Of a stretch of DNA of 64,000 nucleotides, positions 7,977-15,910 are shown one piece after another. A program made the position numbers and the translations under genes. This DNA is from Bradyrhizobium sp. CCGE-LA001 (GTDB lineage Bacteria > Pseudomonadota > Alphaproteobacteria > Rhizobiales > Xanthobacteraceae): the NCBI RefSeq assembly GCF_000296215.2, contig NZ_CP013949.1, forward strand, positions 2,659,501-2,723,500, in the 5' to 3' direction. Every line of letters begins with the position of its first letter. The stretch's first letter is position 1. The notes beneath the pieces were generated by a model, which was not told the DNA's origin, did not search any database, and saw nothing but the letters and a program-made list of their open reading frames with translations.

Positions 7977-8711
7977 ATGCAAAATGTTTCGATCCCGGCG
8001 GCGCTGATTGCCGGCCTCGTCAGCTTCCTCTCGCCTTGCGTCCTGCCTCTGGTCCCGCCTTATCTGATCTACCTCACGGGCGCCACGATCGAGCATGTCG
8101 AGAGCGACAAGCCGGCTGCGGCATCCAAGCGCGCGATCCTGATGTCGGCGCTCCTGTTCGTGCTCGGCTTCTCCACGGTGTTCGTGGCGCTCGGCGCCAG
8201 TGCTTCGCTGATCGGCGGGCTGATCCGCGCCTGGTCGGGCGAACTGTCGATCCTCGCCGGCATCGTCATCATCATCATCATGGGCCTGCACTTCCTCGGC
8301 CTGACACGGATCGGTCTGTTGATGCGCGAGGGCCGGCTGCCGATTCCGAAACCCGTCGGGCTGTGGGGCGCCTACATCATGGGGCTCGCTTTCGCCTTCG
8401 GCTGGACACCCTGCATCGGCCCGATCCTCGCGGCGATCCTCTCGATCGCCGCGGCGGAGGCGACGGTGACCAAGGGCGCGGGCCTGCTCGCCGTCTATTC
8501 CGCCGGGCTCGGTATTCCCTTCCTGCTCGCCGCCCTGATGATCGAGCAGTTCTCCGCGCTGTTCGCGCGGATGAAGGGCCAGCTCGTCAATGTCGAGCGT
8601 GCCATGGGCGTGTTGATGGTGATCGCCGGCATCGGCTTCCTCACCGGCGCAGTCTCGAATGTGAGCATCTGGCTGCTGGAGACGTTCCCGGCGTTGCAAA
8701 CGATCGGGTAG
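7977..8711 (+). CDS. ccdA: Cytochrome c biogenesis protein CcdA (thiol-disulfide transmembrane carrier)
   Basis: 244-aa inner-membrane protein with about six hydrophobic segments. It passes reducing equivalents from cytoplasmic thioredoxin to periplasmic thiol proteins for cytochrome c maturation. The paired redox cysteines are visible: Cys21 in SFLSPCVLPLVPPY (segment 1) and Cys146 in FGWTPCIGPI (segment 4). Length is normal for the short CcdA type, which lacks the DsbD periplasmic domains. The neighbours are small unknown genes, so there is no ccm operon context here. Confidence 0.93.
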   Translation: MQNVSIPAALIAGLVSFLSPCVLPLVPPYLIYLTGATIEHVESDKPAAASKRAILMSALLFVLGFSTVFVALGASASLIGGLIRAWSGELSILAGIVIIIIMGLHFLGLTRIGLLMREGRLPIPKPVGLWGAYIMGLAFAFGWTPCIGPILAAILSIAAAEATVTKGAGLLAVYSAGLGIPFLLAALMIEQFSALFARMKGQLVNVERAMGVLMVIAGIGFLTGAVSNVSIWLLETFPALQTIG

Positions 8712-8854
8712 GGTGGAACCGTGTTTTCACGGGTGGAAAACCGGATCTTGAGGACCACTGCGCGAGCCGGGACATGCTCTCCTGCAGTCGAGAGATATCA
8801 AACCTTTCCGGTCCCGAGGCGTTGCAGCAGGGACAACTGCATGATGGAGATCGC

Positions 8855-9127
8855 GTGAACAAGACACTGGTTTTAGAGCCGTTGCCCAACAACGCCGCTT
8901 TGGTTGCTTGGCAGTTCGTCGGACAGCCGTTTCAGGAGTGGCCGAGTTGGGTTCAATCGACCTGCTCGCTGCAGAAGGATGCTGAGGGAAAATTCGAGCT
9001 CCGCCACGCGCGGCGCAGCGGCACTCAGATCGTTTATCTTGGCGAGTGGCTGGTGAGAGATCTGGACGGCGGCGTTGACTTCTATACGGACGCCGAGATC
9101 TGGGCGCAGTTCACTGCAAGACGCTGA
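8855..9127 (+). CDS. Small hypothetical protein
   Basis: About 90 aa from GTG 8855, with GGAGA 5-6 bp upstream. It is Trp-rich (LVAWQFVGQPFQEWPSWVQS) and ends with an acidic/aromatic part (DLDGGVDFYTDAEIWAQF). No signal peptide or membrane segment. The frame is open much further upstream, but that part overlaps ccdA out of frame and is non-coding. A good terminator directly follows. No family recognised. Confidence 0.6.
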   Translation: MNKTLVLEPLPNNAALVAWQFVGQPFQEWPSWVQSTCSLQKDAEGKFELRHARRSGTQIVYLGEWLVRDLDGGVDFYTDAEIWAQFTARR

Positions 9128-9134
9128 GCGCGAT

Positions 9135-9163
9135 GGCGCGTTGATCGCGCCTTAGTCTTTTTG
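9135..9163 (+). terminator. Rho-independent terminator
   Basis: GGCGCG-TTGAT-CGCGCC stem-loop (9135-9151) followed by a T-rich run (TTAGTCTTTTT), immediately after the stop at 9127. Confidence 0.8.
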
Positions 9164-9374
9164 GTTTGAGCTCCAGCCGATCAAAAGCCTGTGTCGTTGG
9201 TGGGGCAAAACGCCTCGCTGCAGAAGCTCTCTGCAGAATGCAATCTATGGTAATATTTCATCGTACTGCACCCTGAGGGGCAATTTTCAAAGACCTATAC
9301 TGAAACGAGCATTTTGGAACAATCGACACCTTCGTCGCCCCTCTCCCTTTCAGCATTTCAAGCAGGAGCAAGCG

Positions 9375-10928
9375 ATGGGAACCGACGTAAACGTTCAGCC
9401 CGGCCACGGCAAAGCCGGACGTCAACCGACGCGGCAATTTCTGGATACGCTGACCGGACACGATGATCCCGGCATGTTCGGTCGGATGTTTCCGGCACTC
9501 GAGCCTCTGGCCGTCGACGACGGTCCGCTGCATGAGCTCGCCGATGCGATGAAGGATTCCGCTCCTGGCGACGCTGCGGGAAACAATGTCAACGTGCCCG
9601 CCGGCTTCACCTATCTCGGACAATTCGTCGATCATGACATCACGCTGGACCTGACCTCCTTTGGCGACAAGGAGGCCGATCCCATGGCTGTGCAGAATTT
9701 CCGCACGCCGGCGCTCGACCTCGACAGCGTGTATGGTCTCGGTCCCGACGGAAGCCGCCACCTGTACGCGCGCAATTCTGCCACCGACAGCGGCAGGACT
9801 CCGGGACCCAAGCTCCTGATCGGCAAGACCGTCAACGTCCCGCTTGGAAACGTCACCGGAAATCATCGAAACGATCTTCCGCGCAGCCCCGAAGGGTTCG
9901 CGCTGATCGGCGACCATCGCAACGACGAGAACCTCGTCGTCGCGCAAACCCATCTTGCTATGCTGAAGTTTCACAACAAGGTTTGCGATCAGCTCGCGGC
10001 GGCTGGTAAGCCGCCCGGTGAAATCTTCGAGGAAGCGCGCCGGATCGTAACCTGGCATTACCAGTGGATGGTCTTGCACGACTTCGTGGAGCGGATCACC
10101 GAGAGGGGGATCGTGGCGAAGATCCTCGAGCAGGGTCGGCGCTTCTATCGCTTCAAGAAGACGCCTTACATGCCCGTGGAGTTTTCCGCTGCTGTCTATC
10201 GCCTCGGCCACAGCATGGTTCGTGAAGCCTACAGTCACAACAGGATCTTCACGTTCGGAGCTGGCAACATTCCCGCGACGCTCGATTTGCTGTTCAAGTT
10301 CACCGGGCTCTCGGGAGGCATCATTGGAGATCTCGCGCCCGATCCGATCCAGCCGCCGCTCCCGCTTCCGGTGCTTTCAAGCAATTGGATCATCGATTGG
10401 CGCCGCTATTACCAGGTCCTGCCCTCCAATCCGGCAGGGGTGGCATTGAATGCATCTCGCAAGATCGACCCCTTCGTCGTGCCGCAACTCCACACTTTGC
10501 CAGGCGACGGCGGTAGCCTGCCGTTCCGCAATCTCAAGCGCGGGGTGCTCCTGGGATTGCCGTCCGGGCAGGACGTGGCCAAGGCCATGAAGATCAAGAA
10601 TCCACTGACGCCGGAAGAAATCTCGAAGGGCAGCGACGGCGCGGTGGCGAAGATACATGGTCTGCACGAGCACACGCCGCTCTGGTACTACATCCTCAAG
10701 GAGGCAGAGCAGCGGGGCGGTGGTGAACGGCTCGGGCCGGTTGGCGCGACGTTGCTTGCCGAGGTCTTCGTCGGCCTCGTTCATGGCGATCGCCAGTCGT
10801 ACCTTTGGCTCAAGGGCAAGACCTGGAAGCCGACGCTTCCGTCGCAGGTGCCGGGCGAATTCACGATGGCCGACCTGCTGCGATTCGTCGGCGATATCAG
10901 CCCGATCGATGGTATCTCGACCGTCTAG
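9375..10928 (+). CDS. Animal-type haem peroxidase (peroxidase-cyclooxygenase superfamily)
   Basis: 517-aa haem peroxidase of the animal/peroxinectin-like superfamily. The distal His is in GQFVDHDIT (His87), a calcium-site-like segment is LDLDSVYG (114-121), GDHRNDEN (179-186) holds the candidate distal Arg, followed by QTHLAMLKFHN, and the proximal His is in AAVYRLGHSMV (His279). There is no signal peptide, unlike eukaryotic members, so it is probably cytoplasmic or leaves by another route. ATG 9375 follows AGGAG. It is monocistronic. The substrate is unknown; oxidation of halides, phenols or fatty acids are family precedents. Confidence 0.92.
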   Translation: MGTDVNVQPGHGKAGRQPTRQFLDTLTGHDDPGMFGRMFPALEPLAVDDGPLHELADAMKDSAPGDAAGNNVNVPAGFTYLGQFVDHDITLDLTSFGDKEADPMAVQNFRTPALDLDSVYGLGPDGSRHLYARNSATDSGRTPGPKLLIGKTVNVPLGNVTGNHRNDLPRSPEGFALIGDHRNDENLVVAQTHLAMLKFHNKVCDQLAAAGKPPGEIFEEARRIVTWHYQWMVLHDFVERITERGIVAKILEQGRRFYRFKKTPYMPVEFSAAVYRLGHSMVREAYSHNRIFTFGAGNIPATLDLLFKFTGLSGGIIGDLAPDPIQPPLPLPVLSSNWIIDWRRYYQVLPSNPAGVALNASRKIDPFVVPQLHTLPGDGGSLPFRNLKRGVLLGLPSGQDVAKAMKIKNPLTPEEISKGSDGAVAKIHGLHEHTPLWYYILKEAEQRGGGERLGPVGATLLAEVFVGLVHGDRQSYLWLKGKTWKPTLPSQVPGEFTMADLLRFVGDISPIDGISTV

Positions 10929-11000
10929 GTGGGATGCCCGGCGATCGCCGGTTGCATCAATGACGCCGGGGCTGGAGACGCTTAGGGTTGCAGACGATCG

Positions 11001-11031
11001 CGAGACCGGCTCGCTCAGCGCGCCGGTCTCG
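11001..11031. terminator. Hairpin between convergent genes
   Basis: CGAGACCGGC ... GCCGGTCTCG, a 10-bp perfect stem with an 11-base loop, between the peroxidase (plus) and the ABC binding-protein gene (minus). There is no clear T-tract; probably a bidirectional or Rho-assisted terminator. Confidence 0.55.
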
Positions 11032-11046
11032 ATGTTTGCAAAAGAC

Positions 11047-12102
11047 TCAAGGCTTGAACACGTAACCCGGCGAGATCGCCGCCGACTCCGGGATCGGCGG
11101 CAAGTCGGCGAACAGTTCCGGCCGATCCTTCATGACCTTGAGAATGTGCTTCGGCTCGATATGCGTATTGACGTCGAAGGTCGATTTGAGGATGCCGAGG
11201 CGGGCGAGCCGATCTTCGGCACTCCAGAGCGCGCGGTAATTGTTCGCCGATAGCCGGCGGTCCGCTTGCTGGATGTTGAACTGCATCGCGGCCTCGGCGA
11301 CGTCCTGCTTCAGTCCCGGAATCCAACGCGTGGCGACTTGCGCCGCCTGCTTCGGATTCTTGCGCATCCACTGATCGGCCTCGGAGACGGCGGCGAGGAA
11401 TTTCTCGATGGTCTCGCCGTTGGCCTGCACCCAGGGGCGTAGCGCGACGTTGAAGCCGAGATAGGAGATCACGTCGCCGCCCCTGATGATCTCGACCGCC
11501 CCCGGCACGTCCTTACCCGCGACGATCGGCCAGGGATCCCAGCCCGAGAACGCATCGATGCCCTTGGCGAGCAGGGCGACGGTCATGTCCGGCGGCGGCG
11601 TGTTGACCAGCGTCACGTCATCGGGCTTCAGCCCGGCCTTCTCCAGCGTCGCCAGGATGTAGAGATGATTGATGGTGCCGAAGGACGCCGCGATCTTCTT
11701 GCCCTTCAGCGTGGAGAGGTCGCCCTTGACGATGCCCGAACCTTCGCGCGCGATGATCGCCATGGTCGCGTCGGAGCCGGCCTTGGTGGCATTGCCGCTG
11801 TAATTGCCGAGTGCGACGAGGTCCATGCCGCGCAGCACGGCGCCGATCATGGGCACGCCGACCTGCACGATCTCGCTTTCGCCGGCCTGCAATGCGTTCA
11901 GCGCGTCGACGCCGGTCGCGTAGGGGCGTGCGATCGTGACATCGAGCCCGTATTTCTCGAAGAAGCCGCGCTCGAGCGCGATCGGCAGGCCGATCTGGTC
12001 GATGCCGGTCACCATGCCGGCCTTGAGTTTCGTCAGGGTCTGGGCGCTTGCCGGCACCATGCCGGCGAGAAGCGCCAGTCCAAGCAACATGAGTCGTTTC
12101 AT
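11047..12102 (-). CDS. ABC transporter substrate-binding protein (NMT1/THI5-like; nitrate/sulfonate/taurine type)
   Basis: 351-aa periplasmic binding protein with signal peptide 1-20 (KRLMLLGLALLAGMVPASA). Family marks are GLPIALERGFFEKYGLDV, ALQAGESEIVQVG and STLKGKKIAASFGT. It is the last gene of a minus-strand operon: permease, permease, ATPase, small membrane protein, binding protein. ATG 12102 is preceded by GGGAGG and lies 4 bp after the upstream stop. The ligand is unknown; this family binds sulfonates, nitrate, pyrimidine precursors or aromatic acids. Confidence 0.9.
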   Translation of the reverse strand: MKRLMLLGLALLAGMVPASAQTLTKLKAGMVTGIDQIGLPIALERGFFEKYGLDVTIARPYATGVDALNALQAGESEIVQVGVPMIGAVLRGMDLVALGNYSGNATKAGSDATMAIIAREGSGIVKGDLSTLKGKKIAASFGTINHLYILATLEKAGLKPDDVTLVNTPPPDMTVALLAKGIDAFSGWDPWPIVAGKDVPGAVEIIRGGDVISYLGFNVALRPWVQANGETIEKFLAAVSEADQWMRKNPKQAAQVATRWIPGLKQDVAEAAMQFNIQQADRRLSANNYRALWSAEDRLARLGILKSTFDVNTHIEPKHILKVMKDRPELFADLPPIPESAAISPGYVFKP

Positions 12103-12106
12103 AGTC

Positions 12107-12439
12107 TCAGCCTCCCTCTTTTATCGGCCCCACCGCCGTCACCCAATAGGGGCGAGCAACGGCCCTGAGGTCCGTTCTTTTGACGCCACGAAGTTCGATC
12201 GAATGCTCGTCCGTTCCCGAGACGCGCCCGTATTGCTGGAACGCCAGCACGTGGAAGCGCTCCGGCGTGAACGGCAGCTCGATCTGTACGTTCACCTTTT
12301 CCGATGTGCCCTTCAGCTCCGCCGCGATCTTTCCCGGCGCGGCCATCGTCAGCCAGAGCTGAAACAGCGCCCATGCCGCAACGACGCCAAGCACGACGCG
12401 GCCTTTCGACGAGCGCAAGACATCGGAGGCGATGCTCAT
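12107..12439 (-). CDS. Small membrane-anchored protein inside the ABC operon
   Basis: 110 aa, one N-terminal transmembrane helix (GRVVLGVVAAWALFQLWLTM, about 14-33) and a periplasmic domain of about 75 residues with VQIELPFTPERFHVLAFQQY. The start overlaps the ATPase stop by 4 bp and the stop lies 4 bp before the binding-protein gene, so it belongs to the transport operon. I do not recognise the family. An accessory role in ligand delivery or binding-protein docking is only inferred from position. Confidence 0.75.
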   Translation of the reverse strand: MSIASDVLRSSKGRVVLGVVAAWALFQLWLTMAAPGKIAAELKGTSEKVNVQIELPFTPERFHVLAFQQYGRVSGTDEHSIELRGVKRTDLRAVARPYWVTAVGPIKEGG

Positions 12440-13194
12440 GCCGCACGCACCATCTGGAGCACGCGCGCGGAGAGCTGCTTGAAGTGGTCATCCTTGACGA
12501 GATCGTCCCAGATGCGGGGACGCGGAAGGTCGACCGCGATCTGATCGAGCACGCGTCCTTTCGACAGCACGACCACGCGATTGGCGAGAAACACGGCTTC
12601 CGACACATCATGCGTGATGAAGATCACCGTCGGCTTGCGCTCCTGCCAGATGCGGGTCAGCTCCTCCTGGAGCGTCATGCGGGTCTGTGCGTCGACGCTC
12701 GCGAACGGCTCGTCCATCAGCAGGACGTCGGGATTGTTGGCGAGTGCGCGCACCACGCCGACGCGCTGCTGCATGCCGCCGGAAAGTTCGTTGGGGTAGC
12801 GGTGCGCCGCGTGCGACAATCCTGCGAGCGCGAGGTATTCGCGCGCGATGCGGTCGCGCTCCGCCTTCGGCACGCCGCGCATCTTCGGGCCGAAGCCGAC
12901 ATTGTCGAGCACCGTCTTCCAGGGAAACAGCGCGAAGGACTGGAACACGACACCGCGCTCGGGGCCGGGTCCATGCACCGGCTTGCCGTCGAGCAGGATG
13001 TCCCCCTTCGAGTAAGGGATGAACCCGGCGATCATGTTCAGGATCGTCGTCTTGCCGCAGCCGGAGGGGCCGACCACCGAGATGAATTCGCCGGGCTCGA
13101 CGTCCAGCGAGACGTCGTGAACGGCGGTGACATGGGCACCTGCGTAAGGATCGAAATAGGTCTTGCCGAGATTGCGCAGCGAGAGCGTCTTCAT
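12436..13194 (-). CDS. ABC transporter ATP-binding protein (nitrate/sulfonate/taurine type)
   Basis: 252-aa ATPase: Walker A GPSGCGKTT, Q-loop VVFQSFALFPW, signature ELSGGMQQR, Walker B VLLMDEPFASVD, switch His FITHDVSEA. The start at 13194 overlaps the upstream permease stop (ATGA) and the stop overlaps the small membrane-protein start, so translation is coupled on both sides. It energises the two permeases of this operon. Confidence 0.93.
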   Translation of the reverse strand: MKTLSLRNLGKTYFDPYAGAHVTAVHDVSLDVEPGEFISVVGPSGCGKTTILNMIAGFIPYSKGDILLDGKPVHGPGPERGVVFQSFALFPWKTVLDNVGFGPKMRGVPKAERDRIAREYLALAGLSHAAHRYPNELSGGMQQRVGVVRALANNPDVLLMDEPFASVDAQTRMTLQEELTRIWQERKPTVIFITHDVSEAVFLANRVVVLSKGRVLDQIAVDLPRPRIWDDLVKDDHFKQLSARVLQMVRAA

Positions 13195-13997
13195 GATGTC
13201 ACCAATCCCCAGCGCTGGCCGGTCGCGCGCTCGAGCGGCGCGAGAATCCAGGCATCGACGATGTACCAGAGCAATCCGAGAATGATCATGCCGAGCAGGA
13301 TCTCGACGGTCGAGCCGGCGCGGCGGGCGTCGAACATCATGAATCCGATGCCCGACGTGCCGACGATCATCTCGACCGCGATCAGCGCGCGCCAGCCATA
13401 GCCCAAGCCATTGCGCAGGCCCGTGATGATGTTGGGCAACGCGCCCGGCAGTGTCACCTCCCAGAGCACGCGTGCGCGCGAGGCGCCCAGGCTCAGAGCT
13501 GCGCGTGCCAGGTCGCGCGGTACGGATTCGACGCCGAGCACGGTGTTGAGCACCACGGGGAACAGCACGGTGTAGACGATGACGAAGGTCATCGTCGTCA
13601 GTCCGAAGCCGAACCAGATCAGGAGGATCGGCAGCCAGGCAATGTCGCCGATGGCCTGGAAGAACAGCAGCACCGGCCAGCAGATGCGGTGGGCCCGGCG
13701 ACTGGTGCCGATCAGGACGCCTAAGGGAATGCCGATCGCCATACCGACAGCCGCGCCCGTCGCGAGGCGTATCAGGCTGTCCTGGAGATAATCGGGCAGA
13801 ATGCCCTTGTAGGTCAGCGTGAAGAAGGCACGTACGACATCGGCGGGTCCCGGGAAGAATGCGCGCGGAAACAAGCCGGCCTCGCTGACGGCCGTCCACA
13901 GCGCCAGCACCGGGATGAAGGGAATGATCGCGGCGAGCCCCGGCCAGCGCCGGGTCAGGCGGGCGTAGCCGGCCCAGATTTGCAGCATCAAATTCAT
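13191..13997 (-). CDS. ABC transporter permease (second of a tandem pair)
   Basis: 268-aa BPD-type permease with about six transmembrane segments and the EAA loop (ALSLGASRARVLWEVTLPGA, then LPNIITGLRNGL). The chosen start, MNLMLQ at 13997, overlaps the upstream permease stop by 4 bp and has GGTGAGG upstream; an in-frame start 7 codons earlier is less likely. It is a diverged paralogue of the adjacent permease; the pair probably forms a heterodimeric channel. Confidence 0.92.
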   Translation of the reverse strand: MNLMLQIWAGYARLTRRWPGLAAIIPFIPVLALWTAVSEAGLFPRAFFPGPADVVRAFFTLTYKGILPDYLQDSLIRLATGAAVGMAIGIPLGVLIGTSRRAHRICWPVLLFFQAIGDIAWLPILLIWFGFGLTTMTFVIVYTVLFPVVLNTVLGVESVPRDLARAALSLGASRARVLWEVTLPGALPNIITGLRNGLGYGWRALIAVEMIVGTSGIGFMMFDARRAGSTVEILLGMIILGLLWYIVDAWILAPLERATGQRWGLVTS

Positions 13998-14815
13998 GCG
14001 CGCCTCACCATTCCCCATCGCTCGATGGTCGCGCGCTCCAGCGGAACCAGCAGCAGACGGTCAATCAGAAGCCAGAGCACGCCGATCACGATCATGCCGA
14101 ACACGATCACCTCGGTGCGGTAGAAATCGCGTGCGACGAACAGCATGTAGCCGAGCCCGACATTGGTCGCGATCATCTCGGCGGCGATCAGGCCGCGCCA
14201 GGCAAAGCCGAGGCCGGTGCGGATGCCAGTGACGATGTTGGGCAGCGCCCCCGGCAGCAGCACCTCGGTCAGCAGCGCCCAGCGTCCCGCACCGAGCGCG
14301 GCGGCGGCATTGCGCAGCGTGTGCGGAATGGTCCTGACCCCGAGCAGGGTGTTGTAGGCGACGACGAAAAACACGGCGTTGAAGATCACGAAGACGATCG
14401 CGCCGAAGCCGTAGCCGAACCACAAGGTCGCGATCGGGATCCAGGCGATGCCGGCGAGCACCGAGAAGAAGCGGAACAGCGGCGTGAGGAAGGCTGCCAC
14501 CGTCGGACTCACGCCCATGGCGATGCCGAGCGGCACGGCCGTGACAATGCCGATCAGCGTGCCGAGGCCGACGCGCACCAGGCTGGCGCCGACATGGGCG
14601 AACAACGTGCCGTCGCGGATCGACTCCATCGCAGCCCCGCCGACCGCACCGACCGAGGGGAACACGCGCGGATTGACGTTGAACAGCGGGACGACGATGG
14701 CCCAGATCGCGACCAGCGCAAGCAGCGGCGCGACGAACATCGCAGCTCCCGCCAGCGAATTGACGCTGCGGACCAGTCGCGACGATCGGCCTTTTACACT
14801 GCCCGTCACCTGCAT
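13994..14815 (-). CDS. ABC transporter permease (first of a tandem pair)
   Basis: 273-aa BPD-type permease with about six transmembrane segments and the EAA loop (AAAALGAGRWALLTEVLLPG, then ALPNIVTGIRTGL). It is the first gene of the transport operon, starting 93 bp after the FadR-type regulator gene, with GGGAGG before ATG 14815. Most NMT1/taurine-type systems have one permease gene; two adjacent and different ones point to a heterodimer. Confidence 0.92.
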   Translation of the reverse strand: MQVTGSVKGRSSRLVRSVNSLAGAAMFVAPLLALVAIWAIVVPLFNVNPRVFPSVGAVGGAAMESIRDGTLFAHVGASLVRVGLGTLIGIVTAVPLGIAMGVSPTVAAFLTPLFRFFSVLAGIAWIPIATLWFGYGFGAIVFVIFNAVFFVVAYNTLLGVRTIPHTLRNAAAALGAGRWALLTEVLLPGALPNIVTGIRTGLGFAWRGLIAAEMIATNVGLGYMLFVARDFYRTEVIVFGMIVIGVLWLLIDRLLLVPLERATIERWGMVRRA

Positions 14816-14907
14816 TTGACCTCCCTGACGTTCAGCTATGCCTGTTCCGGCATTTCACGCTGATCGTTATTCCCAACACCGCGACGATGTCGCGCAGACC
14901 TTCCATG

Positions 14908-15735
14908 TCACGGCCGACGACGTTTTCTCCTGCCACTGACGCTCGCCTTCCTGGCCGTGCGCACGGCCGATCCGTCCGTCTTGCGACTTGCCGCGGCGAT
15001 GACCGTCTTCCGGTTCGAGAGCTTCAATCGCGTGTAGCCGAGCAGGCTTTCCATCGCGGCGCGCGCTTTTTCCGGTTTGCCGCTCGCGATGGCCCGCGCC
15101 GCCGTAATGTGGTTCGGCAGATTGTCCCTGAACCAGCCGCCGGGGCCTCCGACAGCGACGGTGAAGACCGTGCTGAGGATGGTATCGATTGCGCCGCGGA
15201 AGCCCTGCAGGACGGGATTGTGGGTCGCATCCAGGATGGCCAGATGGAAAGCCTTGTCGGCGGCGAGGGCGCTCGCTTGATCCTTTGCGGTCTGCATTGC
15301 GGCGAGCGCCGTATCGATCCGCCAAAGGTCGTTCTTGGTGGCGCGCTCGGCGGCAAGCGCCGCGGCGGCCGGCTCGATGATCGAGCGCACCTCCTGGATC
15401 GCCAGCAGGAGGTCCCGATCCGGTTCGTCCTGGCCGACGAGCCAGCTCAGCACGTCGCGATCGAGCAGGCTCCATTCGTGGCGCGGCAGCACCTGTGTGC
15501 CGTGGCGAGGCCTTACGCTGACGAGACCTTTGGCGGCGAGCGTCTTGATCGCCTCGCGCACCACGCCGCGCCCAGCGCCGAAACGGGCCTCGAGCTCCGG
15601 CTCCGGCGGCAGGGTCGTCCCGACGGGAATGAGATCCTGGGCAATCTCGCGGCCGAGCGTCGTCAGCACGGCGCGAATGCGGCCGGGCTTGATCAACTTG
15701 TCAGCTGGCTTCGGCCGCGCTCTTGCCACCCGCAC
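14908..15735 (-). CDS. GntR/FadR-family transcriptional regulator
   Basis: 275 aa. The GntR winged HTH is at about residues 20-85 (PPEPELEARFGAGRGVVREA, then IKTLAAKGLVSVRPRHGTQV), followed by an all-helical FCD ligand domain, and a very basic tail (SGRRKRRRP). FadR-type regulators typically sense acyl-CoA or sugar acids. It sits between an enolase-superfamily dehydratase gene (upstream) and the ABC operon (downstream) on one strand, so it probably controls one or both. A 31-bp perfect palindrome lies 55 bp upstream of its start. Confidence 0.92.
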   Translation of the reverse strand: MRVARARPKPADKLIKPGRIRAVLTTLGREIAQDLIPVGTTLPPEPELEARFGAGRGVVREAIKTLAAKGLVSVRPRHGTQVLPRHEWSLLDRDVLSWLVGQDEPDRDLLLAIQEVRSIIEPAAAALAAERATKNDLWRIDTALAAMQTAKDQASALAADKAFHLAILDATHNPVLQGFRGAIDTILSTVFTVAVGGPGGWFRDNLPNHITAARAIASGKPEKARAAMESLLGYTRLKLSNRKTVIAAASRKTDGSAVRTARKASVSGRRKRRRP

Positions 15736-15789
15736 TTCTCTCCCGGCCGGCCTGTTTCGGCCTGTTCTTTTCTACTGTCGCGTCGGCGA

Positions 15790-15820
15790 CAATCATCCGA
15801 TGTTTAACATCGGATGATTG
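15790..15820. promoter_or_regulatory. 31-bp perfect palindrome, probable operator of the FadR-type regulator
   Basis: Two 15-bp arms (CAATCATCCGATGTT and its exact complement) flank one central T at 15805. Position upstream of the regulator gene and downstream of the dehydratase gene fits autoregulation and control of the following ABC operon. The core ATGTTTAACAT looks like a GntR-type dyad. Because it lies 90 bp after the dehydratase stop, it could also fold as a terminator. Confidence 0.7.
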
Positions 15821-15910
15821 GGAGAAGCGAGCGTAATTGTCGCAGGAGGGCATGTTGCATTGCGATATTCAGCTGCGACGGCTTGGCCGACCAGGAGCAA
15901 GGCAATTGCT

